Positions 24,326-32,716 of a DNA stretch of 64,000 bases are shown in pieces. Every line of letters starts with the position of its first letter. Position 1 is the first letter of the stretch. Made by a program: the position numbers and the translations under genes. Origin of the DNA: Plantactinospora soyae (lineage in GTDB: Bacteria; Actinomycetota; Actinomycetes; Mycobacteriales; Micromonosporaceae); assembly GCF_014874095.1 (NCBI RefSeq), contig NZ_JADBEB010000001.1:7564001-7628000 (forward strand). Direction: 5' to 3'. The notes below the pieces were generated by a model. It saw nothing but the letters and a program-made list of their open reading frames with translations. It searched no databases and was not told the DNA's origin.

Positions 24326-24984
24326 TCCGGATGCTGCTCGCCGACGACCAGAACCTGGTACGTGCCGGTTTCCGGTCCATCCTGGACGGTGAGGACGACA
24401 TCGAGGTGGTCGGCGAGGCCGCCGACGGTGCCGCGGCGGTACGGCTCGCCCGGCAACTGCGCCCGGACGTCGTCCTCATGGACATCCGGATGCCCGGGCT
24501 GGACGGCCTGGCCGCCACCCGGGAAATCGCCACGCATCCCGACGTCCGCGTGATCATCCTGACCACGTTCGACCTCGACGACTACGTCTACGGCGCCCTA
24601 CGGGCGGGCGCGAGCGGCTTTCTGGTCAAGGACACCGAGCCGGCGGAACTGATCCACGGCGTGCGGGTGGTGGCGCGCGGTGACGCGCTGATCGCGCCGT
24701 CGATCACCCGCCGGCTGATCGCCGAGTTCGCCGCCCGGGTCCCGCATCCGGACCCGGGCCCACGGCTCCGCGCGCTCACCGGGCGGGAGCGCGAGGTGAT
24801 GGCACTGGTGGCCGCCGGCCTGTCCAACGACGAGATCGCGGCGCGGCTGGTGTTGAGCCCGGCCACCGCCAAGACGCACGTGAGTCGGATCATGACAAAG
24901 ACCCAGGTCCGGGACCGGGCCCAGCTGGTCATCCTCGCGTACGAGTCCGGCCTGACCGTTCCCGGCTGGCTCGCCCGCTCCTGA
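24322..24984 (+). CDS. NarL/LuxR-family response regulator
   Basis: A 220-residue regulator and partner of the kinase at 23180. The receiver has D8-D9 (LLADDQ), phospho-acceptor Asp54 in VLMDIRMPG, Thr in IILTTF and Lys in GFLVKDTEP. The LuxR helix-turn-helix is at about 150-210 (LTGREREVMALVAAGLSN, then SPATAKTHVSRIMTK). All key residues are intact, unlike the LuxR-type protein at 9399. The target is unknown; the convergent DUF6223 membrane gene lies 28 bp beyond. Confidence 0.93.
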   Translation: MIRMLLADDQNLVRAGFRSILDGEDDIEVVGEAADGAAAVRLARQLRPDVVLMDIRMPGLDGLAATREIATHPDVRVIILTTFDLDDYVYGALRAGASGFLVKDTEPAELIHGVRVVARGDALIAPSITRRLIAEFAARVPHPDPGPRLRALTGREREVMALVAAGLSNDEIAARLVLSPATAKTHVSRIMTKTQVRDRAQLVILAYESGLTVPGWLARS

Positions 24985-24993
24985 CCACCTCAG

Positions 24994-25020
24994 GGTCAGC
25001 CGGTCAGCCGGTCAGCCGGT
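24994..25020. repeat. Three tandem 8-bp copies of GGTCAGCC
   Basis: GGTCAGCC is repeated three times without spacing, plus a partial fourth copy (GGT), between the response regulator stop and the end of the DUF6223 gene. The third copy contains the TGA stop of that gene on the minus strand. It may simply be replication slippage. Confidence 0.7.
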
Positions 25021-25362
25021 GGCGCGGGAGCGGGCCAGGGCCAGCCCACCGAGGACGAGGGCGACCAGCCCCACCACCAGGGCCACGTAGGCACCGGCCC
25101 GTCCGTTGCCGGTGCCGATACCGCTGTCGGAGGTGGCCACGACCAGCCCACCGAGGGCCATTCCGATAAGCCCCGTCACCAGGGCCACGGTGGCGCCGAG
25201 CCGGCCGGAGCCGGTACCGATACGGCTGCCGGGGCGGGCCAGCGCCAACCCGCCGACGACCACGCCGATCAGCCCCAGTACGCCGGCGGAACTCGCCCCG
25301 AGTCGCCCGGAACTCATGGTGGGGACATCGGCGGCGGCGGTGAGCAGATGACGGACGTACAT
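25012..25362 (-). CDS. DUF6223-type membrane protein with three repeated helices
   Basis: A 116-residue protein. After a short N-terminus (MYVRHLLTAAADVP) come three copies of a helix unit: GVLGLIGVVVGGLALARPGS, ALVTGLIGMALGGLVVATSD and ALVVGLVALVLGGLALARSR. They are joined by RIGTGSGRLGA and GIGTGNGRAGA. This pattern matches a family of unknown function common in Streptomyces and relatives. The ATG at 25362 was chosen over a longer start because the family begins with this MxVRHLL sequence. No functional evidence is visible. Confidence 0.8.
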   Translation of the reverse strand: MYVRHLLTAAADVPTMSSGRLGASSAGVLGLIGVVVGGLALARPGSRIGTGSGRLGATVALVTGLIGMALGGLVVATSDSGIGTGNGRAGAYVALVVGLVALVLGGLALARSRATG

Positions 25363-25511
25363 GGAGATTCCCCTTTGCTCGCATGACGAGTACACGCGGC
25401 AGCGTATGTACGGGGACGGTCGCGGGTCGTCATGCCGGAGTTGCCGATCGGGCTACCACCCGGGTTGCGCGCGCTCGGGGCGTCGTACCACCGCGGTTGT
25501 TCTCCGACGGG

Positions 25512-26141
25512 CTATCGGGCCGGAACGGGTGCCACCGCGTACCGGAGGATGGTCCGCAGCTTCTCCGGCGCCGCGCGCCTCGGGTCCGAGAGGTAGATCT
25601 CGTGGTGTTCTCCGGAGAGCCGGTCCCCGGACTCGTTGATGAAGGCCATCAGCCGGTCACGCGTCGCCGGCTCCTCCCGGTACGGCCCGACGTGCAGCAC
25701 CTGCGCGCTCCGTCCCTCGGTGAGGTGCCGCAGTTCGAGCCGCTCCAGCGAGCCGGACGGTTTCTTCCGCGCCGCCGCGGCGACGAACTCCGCGACCAGG
25801 TCGACGTCCACCTGCGGCGGCTGCATGATCAGCATGGTCCAGTTCCAGGTCGACCGGTCCTGTTCGGGTAGGTTCCGCTGCCCCTCCGCGCCCCACCAGA
25901 GTCCCTCCAGCGGCATCACCGAGTAGTCCAGCACGCCGGCCTTCTTCAGCCCGAACCGCAGGCCGTACGCGACGCCGTACAGCGCCTCCACCGCCTCCCG
26001 GTACGCGGGTCCGTCGGGATCGCCCACCCCGTCGACGGCCAGGAACGCCAGCTCGGGTACGTCCACCAGCGCGGGTGCGGCGCTGGCCGTGTACAGGTTC
26101 CGGTGGACCTTCTTGAAGTCGGTCTTCGGGATGCTCGTCAA
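25512..26141 (-). CDS. GyrI-like small-molecule-binding protein
   Basis: A 209-residue soluble protein of the GyrI/SbmC fold. The start motif DFKKVHRNLYTAS, LAFLAVDGVGDPDGPAYREA and the central YGLKKAGV-like block match stand-alone GyrI-like proteins, some of which hydrolyse small electrophiles. The ATG overlaps the stop of the upstream MerR gene (ATGA), so both are co-translated and may share a ligand: the MerR protein carries a GyrI-type sensing domain of its own. Confidence 0.85.
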   Translation of the reverse strand: MTSIPKTDFKKVHRNLYTASAAPALVDVPELAFLAVDGVGDPDGPAYREAVEALYGVAYGLRFGLKKAGVLDYSVMPLEGLWWGAEGQRNLPEQDRSTWNWTMLIMQPPQVDVDLVAEFVAAAARKKPSGSLERLELRHLTEGRSAQVLHVGPYREEPATRDRLMAFINESGDRLSGEHHEIYLSDPRRAAPEKLRTILRYAVAPVPAR

Positions 26142-26968
26142 CTCAGCTCCTCGTCATCGACCGGTACGACGATCCGGGTCACCAACTGGGCCGGATCGCT
26201 CGTACCGGGGTCGGTCAGGTACGCCTCGAGCACGCTTCCGCACGGTCGCAGGCCGCGCTCGTGGATCCAGGCGAAGACCGCCTGGTACGTCAGTGCCAGG
26301 TGCTCGTACGGGCCGACGTGCACCGCCGCCGCGGCCGGTCCCGACGGCAGATACACGATCTCGGTACCCCCGACCGTTCCGTCGGCGGAGGTCGGCTCGG
26401 CGCTCTCCACGCCGACCGCCACCGCTACGTGTGCGCCGAGGTCGACCGGGAACAGCCCGTACAGCGGTGGTGTCCACCTGATCGCCACCACCGCGCCCAT
26501 CAGCTCCCCGACGCAGCGCGTGATGGCCATGCCGATCTCCTCGGGGGCGCACACGGCCCGGCGCACCAGTAACCGACGGGCCGGCTCCCGGCTCAGGCTG
26601 ACCTCCTGCTGGAGCAGTCCGTCGGCCAGCAGCCCGCCGGTCAACAGCCGGTCCAGGAGTTGCCAGCTGCGTCGCTGTGCCGCGATCCGCTCTTCCAACC
26701 GGCCCTGCTCCGCCCGCAGCACCTCGGCGCGAACGCCGTCATCGCCGACGAGCACCTGGCCGATCGCCGCGAGCGGTACGTCGAGCCGGCGTAACAGGGC
26801 GATCGCCATGGCATCGCGCACCTGGTCGCGGTCGTAGTACCGGTAGCCGGTGGCCGGGTCGACGGTGGCCGGACGGAGCAGACCCGACTCGTCGTAGTGC
26901 CGAAGCTGCTTGACGCTGAGCCGGCAGAGCCGGGCGAAGGTCCCGATCGGCAGTAGATCCCTGGTCAC
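26138..26968 (-). CDS. MerR-family regulator with GyrI-like effector domain
   Basis: A 276-residue regulator of the BmrR/TipA type. The N-terminal MerR helix-turn-helix is LLPIGTFARLCRLSVKQLRH with YDESGLLRPATVDPATGYRY, followed by a coiled dimer helix (about 75-115). The C-terminal effector domain (about 125-276) has VYLPSGPAAAAVHVGPYEHL, typical of GyrI-like drug binding. The GTG at 26968 fits the family start. It leads a two-gene operon with the GyrI-like gene and probably regulates it in response to a hydrophobic compound. Confidence 0.9.
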   Translation of the reverse strand: MTRDLLPIGTFARLCRLSVKQLRHYDESGLLRPATVDPATGYRYYDRDQVRDAMAIALLRRLDVPLAAIGQVLVGDDGVRAEVLRAEQGRLEERIAAQRRSWQLLDRLLTGGLLADGLLQQEVSLSREPARRLLVRRAVCAPEEIGMAITRCVGELMGAVVAIRWTPPLYGLFPVDLGAHVAVAVGVESAEPTSADGTVGGTEIVYLPSGPAAAAVHVGPYEHLALTYQAVFAWIHERGLRPCGSVLEAYLTDPGTSDPAQLVTRIVVPVDDEELS

Positions 26969-27174
26969 GGACCCATCCTGGACCCTCCCACCCGGGGAGA
27001 GTCCAACCGGGGAGAGTCCAGCCGGGCAGAGCGTCTGCGGTAGCTGCCACCGAGCCGACGGAAATCGCCGGCGGCGGGATGTCGAGACCGTGGCCTCCGC
27101 TCCGACCTCTGCGCAGGCGTCCGTCCGGGGCGCCACGACACGTCGCCGAACGATCGGCGCGGGAGGGATCAGTC

Positions 27175-27564
27175 ATGGGACAGACCGTGGTGCACTTCGA
27201 GATCATCGGAACCGACCCGGCAAAGCTCCGCGGTTACTACGCAGACCTGTTCGGCTGGGAGTTCCACGTCGGTGACGCCGCCACCGAGGCGGTTTCCCAG
27301 CCGGGCAACTACGGGTTCGTGGCCGGGACCACGACCGGTAACGGTACCGGCATCAACGGTGGGATCGGCGGCGGTCCGGGCTACGATCGCCGCGTCCTGT
27401 TCTACGTGGGCGTACCGGACGTCGAGGCCGCACTCCGCAAGGCCGAGAGCCTCGGCGGTACCCGCCGGATGGGCCCCGAGCCGGCATCCGGTGGAGATCT
27501 CGCGGTCGGACAGTTCACCGACCCCGAGGGCAACCTGATCGGCGTCGCCGGGCCACCGGCGTAG
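27175..27564 (+). CDS. VOC-family (glyoxalase/bleomycin-resistance fold) protein
   Basis: A 129-residue single-module VOC protein. It starts MGQTVVHFEIIGTDPAKLRG, then YYADLFGWEFHVG, and ends GQFTDPEGNLIGVAG. The metal-site positions typical of the fold are the early His8 and the late Glu in DPEGN. SD GGGAGG precedes the ATG. Members bind or isomerise small molecules; no substrate is indicated. It lies 62 bp before a YCII protein in the same direction, a combination frequent in actinomycetes. Confidence 0.85.
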   Translation: MGQTVVHFEIIGTDPAKLRGYYADLFGWEFHVGDAATEAVSQPGNYGFVAGTTTGNGTGINGGIGGGPGYDRRVLFYVGVPDVEAALRKAESLGGTRRMGPEPASGGDLAVGQFTDPEGNLIGVAGPPA

Positions 27565-27626
27565 CCGACGGTGCCGGGGCGGGCGGACGGCGGGGCAACC
27601 GTGTCATGGAACCGGAAGGGGTCCAG

Positions 27627-28022
27627 GTGAAGTACCTGCTCTTGATCTACAGCAACCCGGAGAACTGGGAGCATCCGATGTTCCTGCGCAGTGCCGAGGC
27701 GCTGGCGATGTCGCAGGATGACCGCGACGAGCTGAGCAGGCAGGCCGAGAGTCTGTACAGGGAGATCACCGAGGCCGGGGAGCTGGTCAGCGGCACGGCC
27801 CTGGCCGACTCGGTCAACACCAGGACCGTGCGGGTACGCAACGGGGTCCCGGCGACGACGGACGGCCCCTTCGTCGAGGCCAAGGAGCAGTTGGCCGGGT
27901 TCTTCGTGCTCGACTGCGACAGCCTGGAGCGGGCGACCGAGATCGCGGCACGGTTCCCCGACGCCCGGTTCGGCGCCGTGGAGGTACGTCCGATCATGGA
28001 TATGTCCGGCCCCGGGCTGTGA
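27627..28022 (+). CDS. YCII-related (DGPF) protein
   Basis: A 131-residue protein. It begins VKYLLLIYSNPENWEHP and has the diagnostic block ATTDGPFVEAKEQLAGFFVL, then ERATEIAARFPDARFGAVEV with the end RPIMDM. This family is often linked to extracytoplasmic sigma factors, but none is next to it here. The GTG at 27627 with GGAAGGGG in front is preferred to the ATG at 27606. The function is not known. Confidence 0.87.
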   Translation: MKYLLLIYSNPENWEHPMFLRSAEALAMSQDDRDELSRQAESLYREITEAGELVSGTALADSVNTRTVRVRNGVPATTDGPFVEAKEQLAGFFVLDCDSLERATEIAARFPDARFGAVEVRPIMDMSGPGL

Positions 28023-28052
28023 CCCCGCGCGGCCCCGGCGCGGAGCGTCCGG

Positions 28053-28907
28053 TCAGCCCGACACCACCCGCAGTACGGGCTGCCGGCGACGGTGGAGGCC
28101 GTCGAGCGCGTCGGAGGTCGTGGCGTCGGCCGGCAGGTAGACGACCAGACGTTGGTCGTCGTCGGCGGGCAGGTCGAGCGTCTCGTACGCCAGCCGCAGC
28201 TCGCCCGCCTCCGGATGGACGAGCCGGAGGACGCCGTTGGCCCTCGGCAGTCCGGGCAGGGTCTCGACCCGCCGGGTGAACTCGCTGCCAGCGGCGACGG
28301 TCAACTGGTCGGCGAGCATCGCCGAGTGCGCGTCGGACCCGAACGGGCCCTGCTTGAGCGCGGCCACCTGCTCGTCGGCGACCTGGTGCCAGTCGGGATA
28401 GGCGATCCGCGCCCGGCTGTCGGTGAAGACGAACCAGGCGAGGTTCGCCGGCGTTCCGTCCAGCAGCCCGATCGGTCCCGCCAGGCGTTCGAACCCGGCC
28501 GTGTGGGCGACCACCTCGCTGAGCCGGTTGAGCAGCACGGCCGGGGCCGGATCGAGCCGGTCGAGCAGCGCCCGCACGCCGGGTCGTACGACGCGTCCGG
28601 GCGTCACGTCGCCCATGCAGGTGAAACTGCCGTCGGCGCCCTTGGTGAGCCGGTACGCGTGGATCCGTTCGGTCGCGGTCATCCGCAGCGCGTCGGCCAG
28701 GGCGGAGAGCACCTGCGGGGACGGCCGCCGGTCCCGACCCTGCTCCAGGCGGGTCAGATACTCCACGCTGACCCCGGCCAGCATCGCCACCTCGGACCGG
28801 CGCAACCCCGACGTACGACGACGGGATCCGGCGGGAAGTCCGACCTGCGCGGGTGTGACAGCCTCACGGCGGGTACGGAGGAACACACCCAGCTCGTTGT
28901 CGCTCAC
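28053..28907 (-). CDS. XRE-family regulator with MmyB-like ligand domain
   Basis: A 284-residue regulator. The family start VSDNELGVFLRTRREAVTPA (GTG at 28907) is followed by GLRRSEVAMLAGVSVEYLTR with LEQGRDRRPS, the XRE helix-turn-helix of this group. The C-terminal MmyB-like PAS domain (about 110-275) has LLNRLSEVVAHTAGFERL and ends PEAGELRLAYETLDLPADD. Such domains are thought to bind fatty acids. It often regulates a neighbouring reductase, but here it faces the membrane sulfatase gene about 340 bp away. Confidence 0.9.
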   Translation of the reverse strand: MSDNELGVFLRTRREAVTPAQVGLPAGSRRRTSGLRRSEVAMLAGVSVEYLTRLEQGRDRRPSPQVLSALADALRMTATERIHAYRLTKGADGSFTCMGDVTPGRVVRPGVRALLDRLDPAPAVLLNRLSEVVAHTAGFERLAGPIGLLDGTPANLAWFVFTDSRARIAYPDWHQVADEQVAALKQGPFGSDAHSAMLADQLTVAAGSEFTRRVETLPGLPRANGVLRLVHPEAGELRLAYETLDLPADDDQRLVVYLPADATTSDALDGLHRRRQPVLRVVSG

Positions 28908-29245
28908 CTTCGGAACGGTACACATCGACACGGTCGGCAGGGTGGCCCTGCCCCTACCAGCATCGGCCGGACCCGACGTACGTCATCCGCCGACAGCCGC
29001 GACGTCTAGCCTGCTCCGTGGGTCGATTCCGCCGGCCCGTCCGGGGCGGAACCGTCGGGTGGGCACGGCGGCACGGCTTGTCAGACGGGGAGCGCGCCCG
29101 TTAACTTACTGAGCCGGTCCACCAGGCCAAACCGCTGGTAGTCGGCCGGACACACTTCGGCGCCGCCGATCCCGTACGGGGACGCCAACCGGCGTTCGTG
29201 GCGGTGATCCAGCCTCGGCGGACTTCGTACGGAAGGGCCTTTGGT
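28908..29245. other. Intergenic region between XRE regulator and membrane sulfatase
   Basis: Divergent promoter region of the two flanking genes. No additional gene or clear palindrome is seen. The sulfatase frame is open upstream of its chosen start, back to a GTG at 29198. Confidence 0.35.
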
Positions 29246-31072
29246 TTGTCGTTCTTCACGCGCTCTCGTCAGTTGCCGGACCAGGAACGGGCGGCGGCGG
29301 AGGAGGGCCCGACCGGGGAGGGTGTCCCCGCGAGCACGCCGGGTGAGGACACCGGAGACACCCGGGACAGTTCCCCGCACGGTGCCGGTGCCGCCCCCGC
29401 CGACGACCACCGGGTACCGGAGAACGGCGCACCGGATGACGACGTCCCGAAGGACGTACTGGTGGACGGGCGTCGACGGGGCCGGGCGGTCGCGGCGGGG
29501 CTGACCACCGCCCTGGCCTGCCTGCTCGTCCTGTTCGCCCTGCTGGCGCCGAACCGGATCAGTCAGCTCACGCCCGGGGAGTTCCTGCGCGTCCCGGTGG
29601 AGGGACTCCTCGCTGTCGCTCTCGTTCTCGTCCTGCCGCCGCGCGCGCGGCGGATCGTGGCGGTGCCGATCGGCGTGCTGCTCGGCGTGCTGACCATCAT
29701 GAAGCTCATCGACATGGGCTTCTACGCCGCGCTCGCCCGGCCGTTCAACCCGGTGCTCGACTGGATCTCGATCGAGGCCGCCGTGGGGTTCCTCACCGAC
29801 TCCGTCGGCCGGGTCGGTGCGATCGCCGCGCTGATCGGCGCCGCCCTGCTCGCGATCGCCGTACCCATCCTCATGACGCTCGCGGTCCTGCGCCTGACCC
29901 GGTTCGTGGTCCGGCACCGGACGGCGACGACCCATACCGTCACGGCGCTCGGGGTCGCCTGCGTCGCCTGCACCCTGCTCGGGGTGCAGATCGTCCCGGA
30001 GGTGCCGGTCGGCACCCTCGCCTACGACCGTATCCTCCAGGCCCGCGACGGCTTCCAGGACCAGAAGGTGTTCGCCTCGGAGGCCGACGTCGACACCTTC
30101 CGCGACGTACCGGGCGACAAGCTGCTGACCGCGCTGCGTGGCAAGGACGTCGTCGTCGCCTTCATCGAGAGCTACGGGCGGGACGCCGTCGACGATCCGG
30201 AGTTCGCGTCGCAGGTGGGCGCGGTGCTCGAGGCCGGGAACAGCCGTCTCAACGCCGCCGGTTACACCGCGAAGAGCGGTTGGCTCACCTCACCGACGGT
30301 GGGCGGCGGCAGTTGGCTGGCCCACGCCACGCTGCTCTCCGGGCTGTGGATCGACAACCAGCAGCGCTACAACAACCTCGTGGCGAGCGACCGGCTGACC
30401 CTCAACGGCGCGTTCCAGCGTGCGCAGTGGCGCACCGTCGGCGTCATGCCGGCCATCAACCAGGCCTGGCCGGAGGGAGCGTTCTTCCGGTACGACCAGA
30501 TCTATTCCGGCCCGGAGCTCGGGTACCGCGGCCCGAAGTTCAGCTACGCCCCGATGCCCGACCAGTACACCCTGACGGCGTTCGAACGCGCCGAGCGCGC
30601 CAAGCCGGACCGGGCCCCGCTGATGGCGACGATCCCCCTCGTCTCGAGCCACGCCCCGTGGGCGCCCATCCCCCAACTCGTCGACTGGAAGGACGTCGGT
30701 GACGGCTCGGTCTTCGACCCCATCGCCGCGGCCGGCGAGTCGCCGGACGACGTGTGGCGGGACACCGGCCGGGTACGGACCGAGTACCGGCGTTCCGTCG
30801 AGTACAGCCTGAACACCCTGGTGTCGTACGTCGAGACGTACGGCGATGACGACCTGGTGCTGGTCTTCCTCGGTGACCACCAGGCCACCCCGCTCGTCAC
30901 CGGCGAGAACGCCAGCCGGGACGTGCCGATCACGATCGTCGCGCACGATCGGGCAGTGCTCGACCGGATCTCCGGCTGGGGCTGGCAGGACGGCCTGCGG
31001 CCCGGTCCACAGACCCCGGTGTGGCCGATGAACGACTTCCGGGACCGGTTCCTGACCGCCTTCGGCCCGTAG
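29246..31072 (+). CDS. LTA-synthase-like membrane sulfatase (alkaline phosphatase superfamily)
   Basis: About 608 residues. The TTG at 29246 is preferred because GGAAGGG lies 8 nt upstream; a GTG at 29198 is an alternative without SD. An acidic, Pro-rich cytoplasmic tail (about 1-90) is followed by four to five membrane helices (about 95-255) and a large outer domain. That domain starts at KDVVVAFIESYGRDAVDD (metal-binding Glu/Ser region), has the nucleophile region GGGSWLAHATLLSG, and the late metal site DLVLVFLGDHQATP with VPITIVAHD. Family members transfer glycerol phosphate or phosphoethanolamine to surface polymers; the substrate here is not determined. Confidence 0.85.
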   Translation: MSFFTRSRQLPDQERAAAEEGPTGEGVPASTPGEDTGDTRDSSPHGAGAAPADDHRVPENGAPDDDVPKDVLVDGRRRGRAVAAGLTTALACLLVLFALLAPNRISQLTPGEFLRVPVEGLLAVALVLVLPPRARRIVAVPIGVLLGVLTIMKLIDMGFYAALARPFNPVLDWISIEAAVGFLTDSVGRVGAIAALIGAALLAIAVPILMTLAVLRLTRFVVRHRTATTHTVTALGVACVACTLLGVQIVPEVPVGTLAYDRILQARDGFQDQKVFASEADVDTFRDVPGDKLLTALRGKDVVVAFIESYGRDAVDDPEFASQVGAVLEAGNSRLNAAGYTAKSGWLTSPTVGGGSWLAHATLLSGLWIDNQQRYNNLVASDRLTLNGAFQRAQWRTVGVMPAINQAWPEGAFFRYDQIYSGPELGYRGPKFSYAPMPDQYTLTAFERAERAKPDRAPLMATIPLVSSHAPWAPIPQLVDWKDVGDGSVFDPIAAAGESPDDVWRDTGRVRTEYRRSVEYSLNTLVSYVETYGDDDLVLVFLGDHQATPLVTGENASRDVPITIVAHDRAVLDRISGWGWQDGLRPGPQTPVWPMNDFRDRFLTAFGP

Positions 31073-31088
31073 CCACGGGCCACCGGCG

Positions 31089-32414
31089 TCAGGATCGGAA
31101 CAGGCCGACCGGGACGGCGTCGGCGAGCAGTCGGTAGCCGGCGGGATTGAGGTGCAGGTGGTCGCCGGTGTCGGCGGTGGGCAGCAGTTGGCGGGGGTTC
31201 GCCGGGTTCCGGGCAGCCCGGTCGAAGTCGATTACGGCGTCGAACCGGCCACCGGTGCGGATCCACTCGTTGACCGCCTGCCGGCTGGCCTCACGGGTTC
31301 CCTGCGGGTCGTCGTAGCCGCTGCCGCCGAACGGGGTCAGCGTCGCTCCGTACACCTTGATGCCCTGGGCGTGGGCGCGGGTGACGATCTGGTCGTAGGC
31401 GGTGATCAGGTCGTCGGTGACGGCCTTCTGGACGGCTTCGGTGGCCCCGGCGGTGCCGATGTCGTTGACGCCCTCGAACACCACCAGCCAGCCGACCCCG
31501 CTCTGGGCCAGGACGTCCCGGTCGAGCCGGGCCAGCGCGCTGGGACCCAACCCGTCGTTGAGGACCCGGTTGCCGCCGGCGGCCTGGTTGAGTACGGCGA
31601 TGTCGGTGCTCGGGCGGCGCTGCGCGTGCAGCCGGTCGAGAAACTGGTCGGGCCAGCGGTCGTTGCCGTTGGTCGTCGAACCACGTCCGTCGGTGAGCGA
31701 GTCACCGAGCATGACCACCGCCGAGACGGGGTGCCTGGTCGACACCTCCAGGCCGCTGAGGAAGTACCAGTGCTCGACCGGCGTCGCACCGGGCATCGTG
31801 GCGTCGGTGAGGTGGTTGCCGGCGAGCAGGTACGAGGTGGTCCGGGAGCCGGGGTGCGAGGTGATGTTGTTCGACGCCTGTCCCTGGGCCAGGTAGAGCG
31901 TCACGGTGAGATTGGACCGCGCCGGCACCGGAAGGGCGATCGGATCGGAGACCATCTGCGCGCCGATCGGGATGACCACGGCGGATCGGCCACTGAACGT
32001 CACCGGCCGGGAGGTGCCGGCCCGGATCGCGCTGACCCCGGCCTGTCCCTGCGCGGGCAGTGCCACCGAGACCGCGGTGACCGGCAGCGGTGCACCGCCG
32101 AAGGCGTTGGACAGCCGCAGCCGGATCCGCTGGCCACCCACCGAGACCCGGACGGTCTGCCGCAGCGTGCTGTCGGCCAGGACCAGATTCTGCTGGGTGA
32201 ACGGTGCCGGGGGCATGTTGTGCGGCTCGGTCAGCTGCGGCATCGAGGTCCAGCTCGTCACCCAGCGCCCACCCGGTCCGACCGGGATCGTGCCGGGCTC
32301 GCCGGATCCCTGGGGCCCGTACCTCAGGGTCGCAAGTCCGGACGAGCCGACGACAGCCGCTAGCGTAAGCATCCCCACCGCGGCCAAGGCTAACAGCGAC
32401 CGTCTTCCGCTCAT
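31089..32414 (-). CDS. Secreted SGNH/GDSL hydrolase
   Basis: A 441-residue secreted esterase. The signal peptide or anchor (about 5-28) is followed by a beta-rich N-terminal domain (WVTSWTSMPQ, then QTVRVSVGGQRIRLRLSNAF), as in the rhamnogalacturonan-acetylesterase-like GDSL proteins of actinomycetes. The SGNH domain has Ser239 in VVMLGDSLTDGRG, Gly/Asn in VFEGVNDIG and the Asp/His pair in DHLHLNPAGYRLLAD. It probably removes acyl groups from polysaccharides or hydrolyses lipids outside the cell. It lies downstream of, and in the same direction as, the GH43 gene, separated by 302 bp. Confidence 0.9.
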   Translation of the reverse strand: MSGRRSLLALAAVGMLTLAAVVGSSGLATLRYGPQGSGEPGTIPVGPGGRWVTSWTSMPQLTEPHNMPPAPFTQQNLVLADSTLRQTVRVSVGGQRIRLRLSNAFGGAPLPVTAVSVALPAQGQAGVSAIRAGTSRPVTFSGRSAVVIPIGAQMVSDPIALPVPARSNLTVTLYLAQGQASNNITSHPGSRTTSYLLAGNHLTDATMPGATPVEHWYFLSGLEVSTRHPVSAVVMLGDSLTDGRGSTTNGNDRWPDQFLDRLHAQRRPSTDIAVLNQAAGGNRVLNDGLGPSALARLDRDVLAQSGVGWLVVFEGVNDIGTAGATEAVQKAVTDDLITAYDQIVTRAHAQGIKVYGATLTPFGGSGYDDPQGTREASRQAVNEWIRTGGRFDAVIDFDRAARNPANPRQLLPTADTGDHLHLNPAGYRLLADAVPVGLFRS

Positions 32415-32716
32415 GGCGCGTCCTCCTCTCGGGCGCCCGTCGGCGCAGCTGTGAGCAGCCACTGGACCCGGCGGGACATCCGGAAGGCGACGCCGCCGCC
32501 CACCAATCGTCATTTGTCGATGGAACGTTACTGACCCGGCGTCGAAACGTAAAGACGGCGCGCCGTCGACCTTCCATCGGATCGGTGCCACCGGGGCCAT
32601 CCGGGGGCCGCCGGGCCCGGTGCGGGGAGGGGCTGCGACACGTCGCCCCTCCCCAGCGACGGCGTCAGGAGAGGTACGTCTTCACGTCGAACAGACCGAC
32701 CGGATGGATCGCGCGC
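32415..32716. other. Intergenic region between SGNH and GH43 genes
   Basis: Holds the 3' flank of the GH43 gene and the promoter region of the SGNH gene. The part at about 32505-32560 is richer in A/T (CATTTGTCGATGG, GTCGAAACGTAAAG) and is the likely promoter. No LacI-type palindrome like those at 34394 and 39825 is seen here, and no extra gene. Confidence 0.35.
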
